DNA of 64,000 nucleotides from the NCBI RefSeq assembly GCF_005862235.1, contig NZ_VCEK01000004.1, forward strand, positions 310,001 to 374,000, in the 5' to 3' direction. The translations under genes and the position numbers were made by a program. Shown one piece after another: positions 35,451 through 44,387 of this stretch; the first letter of the stretch is position 1; every line of letters begins with the position of its first letter. Source of the DNA: Saccharomonospora piscinae. GTDB lineage: Bacteria > Actinomycetota > Actinomycetes > Mycobacteriales > Pseudonocardiaceae. The notes beneath the pieces were generated by a model, which saw only the letters and a program-made list of their open reading frames with translations, had not been told where the DNA came from and searched no databases.

Positions 35451-35521
35451 CGTGTCCGCATCGTGCCGCGCAAACACGGCTACCTAACCTGCGGACACGG
35501 CTACCTAACCTGCGGACACGG
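35451..35521. repeat. Dispersed repeat, copy 2 (TGCGGACACGG family, tandem 21-bp units)
   Basis: CGTGTCCGCA (35451-35460) faces TGCGGACACG at 35490 and 35511 in inverted orientation. The right part consists of 21-bp units (35469-35489, 35490-35510, 35511-35521 partial) differing in the first bases. It shares its leading half with the copy at 11178-11253 in reverse complement. It begins 3 nt after the stop of the previous gene and may terminate it. The remaining bases to 35608 hold nothing else. Confidence 0.75.
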
Positions 35522-35608
35522 CCTGCCAGAAGTTCGCTCCGAGCCGGCTGATTCGCAGGGTGTGGCGCACAGACGTGGGCCCTCGGCCGTGACGGGGGAG
35601 CTCGCCGG

Positions 35609-36277
35609 TCAGGGCATCATCTCGCGCAGGTGCTCGATCTCCGCGTTCTGCGTGGTCACGACCTCCTGTGCCATGGCCAGCGCGCGGGGTTCCAGGCCGT
35701 CGGGCAGGTAGTCCTCGGCCATCGTGAGGGCACCCTCGTGGTGCGTGATCATGAGCTCGCAGAAGAGCCGGTCGAACTCCTCGCCCTCGGCCGCGCGTAG
35801 TGCGTCCAGCTGCTCCGGCGTCGCCATGCCGGGCATCAGGCCGTGCTGCCCGCCGTGCCCGTGCTGACCAGGGTCCGCTCCCTGCGCGTACTGGTCGAGC
35901 CACGAGCGCATCACGCCGATCTCGCCGTCCTGCGTCACTTCGATGCGCTCCGCGATGCTCTTGACCTTGGCGCTGTCGGCGCGTTCGGGCACCAGCTCGG
36001 TCATGACGAGCGCCTGCTCGTGGTGCGGGATCATCCCGAGCATGTAGTCCACGTCGGCGTCGGCCACCGCGGTCTCGGGCGCGTGCTCCGCCGCCTGCTC
36101 GCCGGGGACGACGCCGGCTTCCTCACCGGGCCCCTCCGGCACGATCACGTCGGGCCCGGACCCCTCGGCGGAGTCCGGGGAGTCGTCCTCCGCCGTGCAA
36201 CCACCGAGCACCATCACGAACACGGCCAGTCCGGCCGCCAGGCCACCACGCATGCGAGTAAGGGAACCGGGGGACAC
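35609..36277 (-). CDS. DUF305 lipoprotein
   Basis: A 222-residue secreted lipoprotein (lipobox LGGC, C27) with a ferritin-like DUF305 domain: DYMLGMIPHHEQALVMTEL and ELMITHHEGALTMAED. The paired HHE[QG]A motifs suggest metal binding; several DUF305 proteins are copper-linked. It is divergent from the LVIVD gene. The start is GTG 36277 or ATG 36253. Confidence 0.85.
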   Translation of the reverse strand: MSPGSLTRMRGGLAAGLAVFVMVLGGCTAEDDSPDSAEGSGPDVIVPEGPGEEAGVVPGEQAAEHAPETAVADADVDYMLGMIPHHEQALVMTELVPERADSAKVKSIAERIEVTQDGEIGVMRSWLDQYAQGADPGQHGHGGQHGLMPGMATPEQLDALRAAEGEEFDRLFCELMITHHEGALTMAEDYLPDGLEPRALAMAQEVVTTQNAEIEHLREMMP

Positions 36278-36405
36278 CCGGTCGCGTCAAGCCGTCACCC
36301 TCGGCAACCACAAAAACCGTCCATTCGTCGCTATCCCCGGGGGCCGCTGCGTGACCACAATGACTCGATTGTTCACCGCCCGGATGGGGGAGAGGAGAAC
36401 AGAGA

Positions 36406-37815
36406 GTGAACACAATTCGGAGACGTGGACGGCTGGGCGTGGTCCTGGCCGGAGCCGCCGCGCTCGTCGTCACAGGACTCAGTGCGCCCGCAGCGGCCCA
36501 GAACGACATTCCCGACGTGGACGAGGTGGTCCACAGCAAGAACATCGGGCACGTCGCGAACCTGCCGAAGGAAGGCCCGTTCGAGGGACAGGACGCCTTC
36601 AACAGTGACATCGCGTTCACGAAGGGCCACGCGATCGTCGGCAACTACAACGGCTTCACGATCTACGACGTGCGCAGGCCCAACAACCCCAGGGTCGTGA
36701 GCCAGGTGCTGTGCCCCGGCGGGCAGGGCGACGTCTCGGTGTCGGGTGACCTGCTGTTCGTGTCCACCGACTACGCCCGCACCAACGACTCCTGCACGAG
36801 CGAGGCGGCGCCCGCGTCGAACCCGGACTCCTGGGAGGGCATGAAGGTCTTCGACATCAGCGACCTCGCCAACCCGGAGTACGTCTCCGCCGTGCGCACC
36901 GACTGCGGTTCGCACACGCACACCATGGTGCCCGCGCCCGAGCGGGGCTCGGTTCTGCTCTACGTGTCGTCGTACTCGCCGGCTCCGGACCTGCCGAACT
37001 GCCAGCCGCCGCACGACAAGGTGTCGATCGTCGAGGTCCCGACCGAGCGCCCGCAGGACGCGAAGCTGGTGTCCGAGCCGGTGCTGTTCCCCGAGGGCGG
37101 CAACTCCGGCGACGGCTACTCGCGGCAGACCACGGGATGCCACGACCTGACCGCGTACCCGGAGAAGGACCTCATGGCGGGGGCCTGCATGGGTGACGGC
37201 ATCCTCGTCGACATCAGCGACCGGATGAACCCGAAGGTCGTCGAGCGCGTGCAGGACAACACCAACTTCGCGTTCTGGCACAGTGCCACCTTCAACAACG
37301 AGGGCACGAAGGTCGTGTTCACCGACGAGCTCGGTGGCGGCGGCATGGCGACCTGTAACGAGGAGGTAGGGCCCGAGCGCGGCGCCAACGGCATCTACGA
37401 CCTCACCGGCAGCGGCGACGACTCCGAGCTGGAGTTCCGCAGCTACTACAAGATCCCGCGCCACCAGGGCGAGACCGAGAACTGCGTGGCCCACAACGGG
37501 TCGCTGATCCCGGTCGAGGGCCGCGACATCATGGTGCAGGCCTGGTACCAGGGCGGGGTGTCCGTGTGGGAGTTCACCGACTCGGACAAGCCGGAGGAGA
37601 TCGCCTACTTCGAGCGCGGCCCGCTGTCGGACACCGAGAACATCACGGCGGGATCGTGGTCGGCGTACTACTACAACGGCCGGATCTACTCGTCCGACAT
37701 CCAGAAGGGTTTCGATGTGCTGCACATCAGGGACCCGAGGACCGCACCCGCGAACTCGGTGCGCTTCGACGAGTTCAACGCGCAGACCCAGCCGTCCTAC
37801 GGAAAGGGACGCTGA
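36406..37815 (+). CDS. Secreted LVIVD-repeat beta-propeller protein
   Basis: A 469-residue protein with a signal peptide (GVVLAGAAALVVTGLSAPAA) and LVIVD-like beta-propeller blades (FTIYDVRRPNNPRVVSQVL, MKVFDISDLANPEYVSAV, GILVDISDRMNPKVVERV). Conserved CHD and SHTHTM segments suggest metal or redox binding in the centre. GTG 36406 has GAGGAG about 8 nt upstream. Exported; substrate unknown. Confidence 0.85.
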   Translation: MNTIRRRGRLGVVLAGAAALVVTGLSAPAAAQNDIPDVDEVVHSKNIGHVANLPKEGPFEGQDAFNSDIAFTKGHAIVGNYNGFTIYDVRRPNNPRVVSQVLCPGGQGDVSVSGDLLFVSTDYARTNDSCTSEAAPASNPDSWEGMKVFDISDLANPEYVSAVRTDCGSHTHTMVPAPERGSVLLYVSSYSPAPDLPNCQPPHDKVSIVEVPTERPQDAKLVSEPVLFPEGGNSGDGYSRQTTGCHDLTAYPEKDLMAGACMGDGILVDISDRMNPKVVERVQDNTNFAFWHSATFNNEGTKVVFTDELGGGGMATCNEEVGPERGANGIYDLTGSGDDSELEFRSYYKIPRHQGETENCVAHNGSLIPVEGRDIMVQAWYQGGVSVWEFTDSDKPEEIAYFERGPLSDTENITAGSWSAYYYNGRIYSSDIQKGFDVLHIRDPRTAPANSVRFDEFNAQTQPSYGKGR

Positions 37816-37833
37816 GCTGACGACGTGAGCTGA

Positions 37834-37874
37834 CCGAGGGCCCCGGCACGCCGAGCGCGAGCCGGGGCCCTCGG
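37834..37874. terminator. Bidirectional terminator between LVIVD gene and glbO
   Basis: Perfect 14-bp arms CCGAGGGCCCCGGC (37834-37847) and GCCGGGGCCCTCGG (37861-37874) with a 13-nt loop between two convergent stops. Confidence 0.85.
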
Positions 37875-37875
37875 C

Positions 37876-38283
37876 TCAATCCCAGCTGTTCATCAGGGAG
37901 TGGGCTGCCATCTCCAGGTAGTTCCAGAGCTGGGTGCGGTGCGGTTCCGTGATGCCGCACTCGTCCACCGCGATCCGCATGGCGCGCAGCCAGGCGTCCC
38001 GCTCGATCGGGCCGATCTTGAACGGCATGTGCCGCATCCGCAGCCGGGGATGGCCCCGCCGGTCCGAGTAGGTGTGCGGGCCGCCCCAGTACTGCATGAG
38101 GAACAGCCTCAGGCGCTCCTCGGCGGGCCCGAGATCCTGCTCGGGATACAGGGGCCGCAGGACCTCGTCCTCGGCGACCTCGGCGTAGAACCGAGCGACG
38201 AGCTTGCGGAAGGTCTCCTCGCCTCCCACCGCGTCGTAGAACGACCCGGGTTCGGGCGGTGGGGAGTGCTGGGCATCGCTCAC
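37876..38283 (-). CDS. glbO: Group II truncated hemoglobin
   Basis: A 135-residue globin with TrHb2 features: [20 protein letters not shown] with distal B10 Tyr, the CD/E turn [20 protein letters not shown], proximal His in [12 protein letters not shown], and WLRAM with the family's G8 Trp. It binds heme and O2 and is thought to support respiration or NO detoxification. GTG 38283 is preferred (GAGAGG 8 nt upstream); an earlier in-frame GTG lies right against the RBS. Confidence 0.92.
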   Translation of the reverse strand: MSDAQHSPPPEPGSFYDAVGGEETFRKLVARFYAEVAEDEVLRPLYPEQDLGPAEERLRLFLMQYWGGPHTYSDRRGHPRLRMRHMPFKIGPIERDAWLRAMRIAVDECGITEPHRTQLWNYLEMAAHSLMNSWD

Positions 38284-38311
38284 GTCTGTCACCTCTCCAT
38301 TGTGCCGCGCG

Positions 38312-39307
38312 TCAGCCGGCGGCCTCGCCCTCCCGGCCGCGCATCGCTCCCAGGAAGCGACCCAGCGGCGGTTGGAAACCCTCACGTTCGAGCGCCCGCA
38401 TGATCTCTGCTCGCAGCGCGCGCTGCACGGCCCACTGACGGCCGGGCCGCACCTTGGTGGTCAGCCGGAACTGGACGGCCTCCGCTGTGACGTTCTCCAC
38501 GCCCAGTACCTCAGGGTCCTCCAGCACGTCGGGAGCGATGGACGCCAGTTGCGCGGCTTCCTGCGCCACCTGCTCCAGGACGGCGGTGGCCTTGGTGACG
38601 TCGGTGTCGTAACCCATCGGCACGTCCACCACGGCGACCGCGTGGCCCTGGCTGAAGTTGCCGACGCGCAGGATCTCGCCGTTGCGGACGTACCAGACCG
38701 TGCCGCCGAGGTCGCGCAGCGTCGTGATGCGCAGCCCGACCGTCTCGATGGTGCCGATGGCCTCGCCGACGTCCACGACGTCACCGACGCCGTACTGGTC
38801 CTCCAGCATCATGAAGATGCCGGACAGGAAGTCCCGCACGAGGTTCTGCGCACCGAAACCGATGGCCACACCCACGATCCCGGCCGAGGCGAGAATCGGA
38901 GCGAGGTTGATGCCCAGCTCGCCCAGGATGAGGACGAACGCCAGGCCGAACACGACCACACTGGTGATCGACTTGAGGACCGAGCCGATCGTCTGGGCTC
39001 GCTGCCTCCGCCGTTCCAGCACGACCGGCCCGAGCATCTCCGGAGCACGGTCCTTCAGGGGTCGCAGCAGCGCGGGCAGTTTGCCCCCGCCGTCCGCCGG
39101 TGTGCGCGTGAGGCGGTCGATCAGTTTGCGGACGGCATAGCGGATGATCACGGCGCCGATCAGGATCAGCAGGATCGCCAGTGGGCGCGCCACGAGCCAG
39201 TCGGCCGAGGCCGCCAGCCACTCGTTACCCGTGATCTCCCAGACCTGGTAGCACCAGGTGCCCTTGTCGGCGACGCACGCGGGCTGCTCGCTGAGGAACT
39301 GTTCCAC
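38312..39307 (-). CDS. MscS-family mechanosensitive channel
   Basis: A 331-residue channel with about three TMs ([40 protein letters not shown]), the pore helix ([37 protein letters not shown]) and the MscS beta domain ([40 protein letters not shown]). It opens on membrane tension to release solutes. GTG 39307 has GGAGGG upstream at a long spacing; the frame is open to 39439. The start is the least certain part. Confidence 0.88.
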   Translation of the reverse strand: MEQFLSEQPACVADKGTWCYQVWEITGNEWLAASADWLVARPLAILLILIGAVIIRYAVRKLIDRLTRTPADGGGKLPALLRPLKDRAPEMLGPVVLERRRQRAQTIGSVLKSITSVVVFGLAFVLILGELGINLAPILASAGIVGVAIGFGAQNLVRDFLSGIFMMLEDQYGVGDVVDVGEAIGTIETVGLRITTLRDLGGTVWYVRNGEILRVGNFSQGHAVAVVDVPMGYDTDVTKATAVLEQVAQEAAQLASIAPDVLEDPEVLGVENVTAEAVQFRLTTKVRPGRQWAVQRALRAEIMRALEREGFQPPLGRFLGAMRGREGEAAG

Positions 39308-39495
39308 CGCTGCTCGGCACTCCCTCCATGATGTGACACAGCACACGGCCGGTTGGGCCGGGGGGCCTCGATCGGGGTGTGTGGGCCGGAAAGTTGACGC
39401 CCGCCACCGTACCGAGCCGTCTCTCGTGGCAGAACGCACGTGCGTGACCGGTGGTGTTTGTGGTCGACTAGGGCTGCACCGGTGGAGGTGGTCGC

Positions 39496-40227
39496 GTGCC
39501 AGACCGACAACCCAGCCCCGACGGCGTGCGGTCCCGGCAGCCTGCCGGGACCACGCCGGAGATGATCACGACCTGCGTTCCGGCGAACGCGGCTGTGACC
39601 GGCCTGCCGACCGCGGGCCCGCCCGCCAGGGTGGCCAGGGCCGCGCGGGCGGTGGCCCGGCGGCGTGGTGAGCCTCCCGACACCGGCGGCCCGGCAACGA
39701 CAGGGCCGGGGCTGGGCAGGCGGAGGGTGTTGCTGCTCAACGCCACGTTCGAACCGCTCACGGCGCTACCGCTTCGGCGCGCCATCGTGCTCTTGGTCTG
39801 CGGCAAGGCGGAGGTCGTTCACGAGGACCCCACGGGCCTGCGGCTGCACTCGGCCACGATGAGCGTGGACGTACCGTCGGTGATCCGGCTCAGCACCTAC
39901 GTGCGGGTACCCTACCGAGCCCAGGTTCCGCTCACCCGGGCGGGCCTGATGCACCGGGACCGGTTCCGGTGCGCCTACTGCGGCGGCAAAGCGGAGACCG
40001 TCGACCACGTGGTGCCGCGCAGCCGGGGTGGTGCGCACTCGTGGGAGAACTGCGTCGCGTGCTGCGCACGGTGCAACCATCGCAAGGCGGACCGGCTGCT
40101 GACCGAGCTGGGCTGGGTGTTGCGTGTCGTGCCGAGGGAGCCGCACGGGCCGCACTGGAAGCTGCTCGCGCACGCCAGGGAGAGCGACCCGCTGTGGCGG
40201 CGCTATCTCGGAGCGCCTGCCGCGTGA
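39496..40227 (+). CDS. HNH endonuclease family protein
   Basis: A 243-residue protein with a C-terminal HNH domain: CAYCGG (C159/C162), TVDHVVPRSRGGAHSWENC with catalytic H171, and CARCNHRKADR. The region before it (RRRVLLLNATFEPLTALPLR) is a conserved partner domain. GTG 39496 has GGAGGT 6 nt upstream, which fits well, though the first 70 residues are disordered and many homologues start near residue 73. It is a housekeeping-type solitary HNH protein next to glbO; role unclear. Confidence 0.85.
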   Translation: MPDRQPSPDGVRSRQPAGTTPEMITTCVPANAAVTGLPTAGPPARVARAARAVARRRGEPPDTGGPATTGPGLGRRRVLLLNATFEPLTALPLRRAIVLLVCGKAEVVHEDPTGLRLHSATMSVDVPSVIRLSTYVRVPYRAQVPLTRAGLMHRDRFRCAYCGGKAETVDHVVPRSRGGAHSWENCVACCARCNHRKADRLLTELGWVLRVVPREPHGPHWKLLAHARESDPLWRRYLGAPAA

Positions 40228-40259
40228 GTCCGGGGCGCGGGCCGTCGAGCGCCTGAGCC

Positions 40260-40529
40260 TCAACTGGTGACGCGCGTGCCCGCTGTCACCCGCGTGCCGC
40301 GCGTGACCCGGGTACCGCGGGTGACGCGGGTGCCGGCAGTGACCCTGGTGCCGCGCGTGACCCGGGTACCGCGGGTGACGCGGGTGCCCGCTGTCACCCT
40401 GGTGCCGCGCGTCACCCGGGTGCCACGGGTGACGCGAGTGCCGCAGGTAACGCGAGTGCCGCACGTGACGCGGGTACCGCGAGCGACGGAGTGGGCCTCG
40501 GGGGTGGGAACGCTCGAAATGGTGAACAT
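40260..40529 (-). CDS. Hexapeptide-repeat protein (12 x xGTRVT)
   Basis: An 89-residue protein: 16-residue leader (MFTISSVPTPEAHSVA), exactly twelve xGTRVT hexapeptides, then Ser. The first residue of each unit runs R,C,C,R,R,A,R,R,A,R,R,A, giving a higher period of 18 residues in the last nine. It is real, not noise: ATG 40529 has AGGAGGA 7 nt upstream. Alternating Thr/Val with turn Gly suggests a beta-solenoid or self-assembling fibre (inference). It is convergent with the HNH gene and separated from ctaJ. No family recognised. Confidence 0.75.
   Translation of the reverse strand: MFTISSVPTPEAHSVARGTRVTCGTRVTCGTRVTRGTRVTRGTRVTAGTRVTRGTRVTRGTRVTAGTRVTRGTRVTRGTRVTAGTRVTS
40266..40481 (-). 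repeat. 12 x 18-bp tandem repeat encoding xGTRVT
   Basis: Twelve 18-bp units with few codon changes (GTG/GTA/GTC and CGG/CGC/CGT variants) make up the coding region of the repeat protein. Third-position variation at an unchanged protein sequence points to selection for the peptide and not to recent slippage alone. The upstream stretch 40530-40827 holds the RBS and several CGTAC-containing short palindromes but no gene. Confidence 0.85.
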
Positions 40530-40827
40530 GGCAGGTCCTCCTGTGACCGAATGGTGACCTGGTAGCGGTGGGGGGCGGGGCGCAAGGCCCGTACAGGTGA
40601 AAAACGTACGAGTGATTGCGGTGCCGAACAAGGTCATGAAGGCGGGTGCCCCCGCACGTACGTGGAATTGCAACCTTTCGCGAGCAAGCTATCCGCTCAT
40701 CGTGGGATGATCGACACGGCAAGCGGGTGACGCGGGGGCCGGATCGCACCCCGTGCTCGCCGACGGTTCTCGGCGCTTCACCGTGGCAGGTGAGGCGCCT
40801 GTGCGCCCGGTCGGATACCCTGCGGCC

Positions 40828-41073
40828 GTGAGCATCCTCGAGACGATCCTGGTCTTCGTGGCGATACCACTGGCCATCTACGGCTTCTTCGCTCTGGTGA
40901 CGCTGCGGTCGAAGTTCGCCAGCCGCCCCCGCTACCGGCCAGGACAGGCATGGGACTATCCACCGGCGTGGTGGACCGCCAACCCGGAGGGTGCGGGCGA
41001 GCACCACTCGGGCGACGCCGACGGCGACGCCACCCCGTCCACGGTCCGAGGAGGTGCCAGTGGGAACTGGTGA
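40828..41073 (+). CDS. ctaJ: CtaJ-like small membrane subunit of aa3-type cytochrome oxidase
   Basis: An 81-residue protein with one TM helix (ILETILVFVAIPLAIYGFFA) followed by YRPGQAWDYPPAWWTANP and an acidic tail. This size, the position before DUF5130 and the Trp/Pro motif match the mycobacterial CtaJ subunit of the III2IV2 respiratory supercomplex (recalled, not searched). GTG 40828 follows TACCCT (40816-40821) by 6 nt, a leaderless start. Overlaps the next gene by 14 nt. Confidence 0.72.
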   Translation: MSILETILVFVAIPLAIYGFFALVTLRSKFASRPRYRPGQAWDYPPAWWTANPEGAGEHHSGDADGDATPSTVRGGASGNW

Positions 41074-41557
41074 ACTGACCCGCGAGAGCCCGTCCACCGG
41101 GTTGGAGGGCACGGAGCTCCAACCGGGCGCCGCGGTCACGGCGAGCGGCCGACTGTCCGTGGCGCAGATGTACGAGCCGGCTACTCCGTCCGGGCCCTTC
41201 ACGACGGCGCAGCTGGCGCGCCTCGACGAGGCCCTGACCCTGGCCAGCAGGGAGACCGAGCTCCACTTCAGCATCTATCTCGGTGAGCTCGGAGACGAGC
41301 CGCGCACGGGAGCGGAGTCGCTGCACGACACGCTCGGCGCGACCGGTGACGACGCCGTGCTGATCGCGGTGTCGCCGGGTGAACGCGCCGTCGAGGTGGT
41401 CACCGGCGCCCGCGCGTTGCAACGCCTCTCCGATCGCGGCGCGAAGCTCGCCGTCATGAGCATGGTCGCCTCCTTCAAGGAGGGCGATCTGATCGGTGGG
41501 CTGGTCAGCGGCCTGCGCATGATGGCCGACCAGGCTGGCTCGCCGCCCCGCGGCTGA
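41060..41557 (+). CDS. DUF5130 family protein
   Basis: A 165-residue protein with a TPM-like central part (PFTTAQLARLDEALTLASRE, LHFSIYLGELG, VLIAVSPGERAVEVVTGARA). GTG 41060 has AGGAGG 7 nt upstream. It overlaps ctaJ and is probably co-transcribed. The mycobacterial homologue lies in the same place next to ctaJ and is linked to the respiratory supercomplex; function here is inferred from that. Confidence 0.8.
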   Translation: MGTGELTRESPSTGLEGTELQPGAAVTASGRLSVAQMYEPATPSGPFTTAQLARLDEALTLASRETELHFSIYLGELGDEPRTGAESLHDTLGATGDDAVLIAVSPGERAVEVVTGARALQRLSDRGAKLAVMSMVASFKEGDLIGGLVSGLRMMADQAGSPPRG

Positions 41558-41572
41558 CAGCGCCACGAACAC

Positions 41573-41612
41573 GACGAAGGCCGCCGCCCCACCCGGGACG
41601 GCGGCCTTCGTC
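41573..41612. terminator. Bidirectional terminator between DUF5130 and pepN
   Basis: Perfect 14-bp arms GACGAAGGCCGCCG (41573-41586) and CGGCGGCCTTCGTC (41599-41612) with a 12-nt loop between convergent genes. Confidence 0.85.
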
Positions 41613-41624
41613 ATCACTGCCGAG

Positions 41625-44189
41625 TCAGCTCTCGTCGAAGCGCCGGGCCGCCAGCGCCCGCACGACCCCCGCGCGGCCCTCGGTCACCAGGCGCCGCAAC
41701 GCGGCCGCGTGTGCCCCTTCCAGCCAGGCGTCGGCCGCTGTGATGCCGCCCTGCGACACCTCCCACGACGGGTACAGGCCAAGCACCGTCGGCTGAGCCC
41801 GCTCGCTGGAGCGGCGGCCCCACACCTCGTCGAGCATGTCGAAGTAGCGCTGTGTGTAGTCGCCGAGCAGGTGCTTCTGCGCCGGATGCGAGAAGCCCGC
41901 GATGACGGCCTCGTTGACCGCGTTCGGCGACTCGTCGTCGTAGACGGCACGCTCCCAGGCCGCCGCCTTGGACTCCGGCGTCGGCCGGAGTGCCCGCGCG
42001 CGTTCGGCGTGCCTGCGCCCGGTCGCCGTGTCGTCGCGCCGCAGCTCGGCGTCGATCTCGGGGGCACCGGCGCGGCCGTGGGCGACGAGGGCGTGCAGCA
42101 GCCGCCACCGCAGGTCGGTGTCCACCGTCAGGCCGGCCAGCGGCGCGCTGCCGTCCAGCCAGCCGGACAGGGCGTCGAGCGCCGCCGCGTCGAGCACGGC
42201 GCCGGCGAGTGAGTTGACGAACGCGAGTTGGTGGTCCGAACCCGGTTCGGCCGCGCGGGCCAGCTCCAGCAGCCGGGCGGTGAACGACGGCCAGCCCTGC
42301 TCGGCGGCCCAGGACGGCTGTGCGTAGGAGTTCAACGCCGTCTGGGTCTGGAGCAGCAGCCGCTGCACGACCCCGACCTCGGTCTCGGCGTGGATGCCAC
42401 GGAGCACGAGCGTGACGAAGTCGCGGGCCTTGAGTTCGGCCTGGCGCGTCATCTCCCAGGCCGCCGACCAGCAGAGGGTGCGCGGCAGCGGATCGGTGAT
42501 GTCGGCGATGCGGTCGACGAGGGTCGTCAGGGACGTGGTGTCGAGTCGCATGGCGCAGTAGGTGAGGTCGTCGTCGTTGACGAGGACGAGCGCCCCGGCC
42601 GGGACACCGACGAGGTCACCGACCTCGGTCTGCTGGCCGGTGATGTCGAGTTCGACGCGGTGGGTGCGGGTGAGGGTGCCCGTGCCGGTGTCGTCGTAGA
42701 CGCCGACGGCGATGCGGTGGGTGCGGTACTCACCCTCCCCGGGTTCGGCCCCGGTCTGGGTGACGGTGAAGCTGCGGTAGTTCCCGTCGTCGTCGAGTTC
42801 GTAGTGGGGGCGCAGGGTGTTGAGCCCGGTGGTCTGCAGCCATTGCGCGCTCCACCAGGACAGGTCGCGCCCGGATGCCTCTTCGAGTGCGGCGAGCAGG
42901 TCGGCGAGGGTGGCGTTGCCGTAGGCGTGTTTGGCGAAGTAGACCTTGAGCGCGGCGAGGAAGTTGTCGAGTCCGACGTAGGCCACGAGTTGCTTGAGGA
43001 CGCTGGCGCCCTTGGCGTAGGTGATGCCGTCGAAGTTGACCTCGACCGCGTGCAGGTCGACGATGTCGGCGGCGATGGGGTGGGTGGAGGGGAGCTGGTC
43101 CTGGCGGTAGGCCCAGGACTTCTCGATGTTGGCGAAGCTGGTCCAGGCTCCGGTGTACTCGGTGGCTTCGGCCTGGGCGAGCACGCTGGCGAAGGTGGCG
43201 AAGGACTCGTTGAGCCAGAGGTCGTCCCACCAGCGCATGGTGACCAGATCGCCGAACCACATGTGCGCCATCTCGTGGAGCAGTGTCTCGGCGCGGCGTT
43301 CGTAGGCGTAGCGGGTGACGCGGCTGCGGAAGACGTAGTCCTCAAGGAAGGTCACCGCGCCGGCGTTCTCCATGGCACCGGCGTTGAACTCGGGCACGAA
43401 CAGCTGGTCGTACTTGCTGAACGGGTAGGTCACGCCGAAGGCCTGGTGATAGAAGCCGAAGCCCTGCTTGGTCTCGGTGAACAGCCGTTCGGCGTCCATG
43501 TGCTCGGCCAGCGAGGCCCGGCAGTACAGGCCCAGCGGGATGGTCGTGTGTTCGTCGCGGTAGGTGTCGTGCCACTGCGCGTAGGGACCCGCGATGAGCG
43601 CGACCAGGTAGGTCGAGAGCCGTTCGGTGGTCTCGAACTCGACGCGCACCGCCCCGTCGGCGGTGTCCTGCCGCTGGGCCACCGCCGCGTTGGACACCAC
43701 CACCCAGTCCCGGGGTGCGGTCACCGTCATCCGGTAGGTGGCCTTGAGGTCCGGCTGGTCGAAACAGGCGAACATCCGCTTGGCGTCGGCGGTCTCGAAC
43801 TGGGTGTACAGGTACACCCCGCCGTCGACCGGGTCGACGAAGCGGTGCAGTCCCTCCCCGGTGTTCATGTAGCGGCAGTCGGCGCGCACCACCAGCTCGT
43901 TCGACGCCGCCAGTTCCGGCAACGCCAGCCCCTCGTCCTCGACGTACTGCGAGACGTCCAGTGCGAGGCCGTTGAGCTCAGCCTCGCTGACGTCGGCGGC
44001 CACGATGTCCACCCAGCTCGACTCGCCCGGCCGGGCGGCCGAGAACGACACCCGCGTCGAGGACGAGAACGTGCCCTGCCCGGGATTACCCCGGCCGTCG
44101 GTCAGATCGAGTGCGATGTCGTAGTGAGCGACCTCCAGGGCCTCGGCACGCTGCTGGGCCTGGACACGGGTCAGATTCGGGGCGGGCAC
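41625..44189 (-). CDS. pepN: Aminopeptidase N (M1 family)
   Basis: An 854-residue zinc aminopeptidase that trims N-terminal residues of cytoplasmic peptides. Signatures: substrate loop GAMENAG, zinc site HEMAHMWFGD followed about 18 residues later by LNESFA, and a C-terminal ERAP1-like helical domain. No signal peptide. GTG 44189 is used (GAGG about 5 nt upstream); another in-frame GTG lies 6 nt earlier. Length matches mycobacterial PepN. Confidence 0.93.
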   Translation of the reverse strand: MPAPNLTRVQAQQRAEALEVAHYDIALDLTDGRGNPGQGTFSSSTRVSFSAARPGESSWVDIVAADVSEAELNGLALDVSQYVEDEGLALPELAASNELVVRADCRYMNTGEGLHRFVDPVDGGVYLYTQFETADAKRMFACFDQPDLKATYRMTVTAPRDWVVVSNAAVAQRQDTADGAVRVEFETTERLSTYLVALIAGPYAQWHDTYRDEHTTIPLGLYCRASLAEHMDAERLFTETKQGFGFYHQAFGVTYPFSKYDQLFVPEFNAGAMENAGAVTFLEDYVFRSRVTRYAYERRAETLLHEMAHMWFGDLVTMRWWDDLWLNESFATFASVLAQAEATEYTGAWTSFANIEKSWAYRQDQLPSTHPIAADIVDLHAVEVNFDGITYAKGASVLKQLVAYVGLDNFLAALKVYFAKHAYGNATLADLLAALEEASGRDLSWWSAQWLQTTGLNTLRPHYELDDDGNYRSFTVTQTGAEPGEGEYRTHRIAVGVYDDTGTGTLTRTHRVELDITGQQTEVGDLVGVPAGALVLVNDDDLTYCAMRLDTTSLTTLVDRIADITDPLPRTLCWSAAWEMTRQAELKARDFVTLVLRGIHAETEVGVVQRLLLQTQTALNSYAQPSWAAEQGWPSFTARLLELARAAEPGSDHQLAFVNSLAGAVLDAAALDALSGWLDGSAPLAGLTVDTDLRWRLLHALVAHGRAGAPEIDAELRRDDTATGRRHAERARALRPTPESKAAAWERAVYDDESPNAVNEAVIAGFSHPAQKHLLGDYTQRYFDMLDEVWGRRSSERAQPTVLGLYPSWEVSQGGITAADAWLEGAHAAALRRLVTEGRAGVVRALAARRFDES

Positions 44190-44387
44190 GGGCACCTCTG
44201 CGCTTGTCGACGATGGTTCGGACGGGGACGGCGGTCGCGGCCGCCGCGTTCCCACATGTGCTGAGCGCATCCAATCATGCGCCGCGTGGTGTGGCGACGG
44301 GAACAACGCGCCCGGGCGCGCTGTTGGTCGTCACTGGGGACCCGGCTACCCGGCTCCCGGCGACACCAGTCACGGTGAGGAGAGGCG

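Noticed and set aside
40266-40481. Possible CRISPR array
   Set aside because: The 18-bp units are contiguous with no spacers and encode a repeated peptide.
40267-40557. Plus-strand frame with VTRVPxVTRVP repeats
   Set aside because: It is the complement of the GTRVT repeat gene; only the minus strand has an RBS and a leader.
42228-44264. 678-residue plus-strand open frame
   Set aside because: Antisense to pepN, which has clear catalytic motifs.
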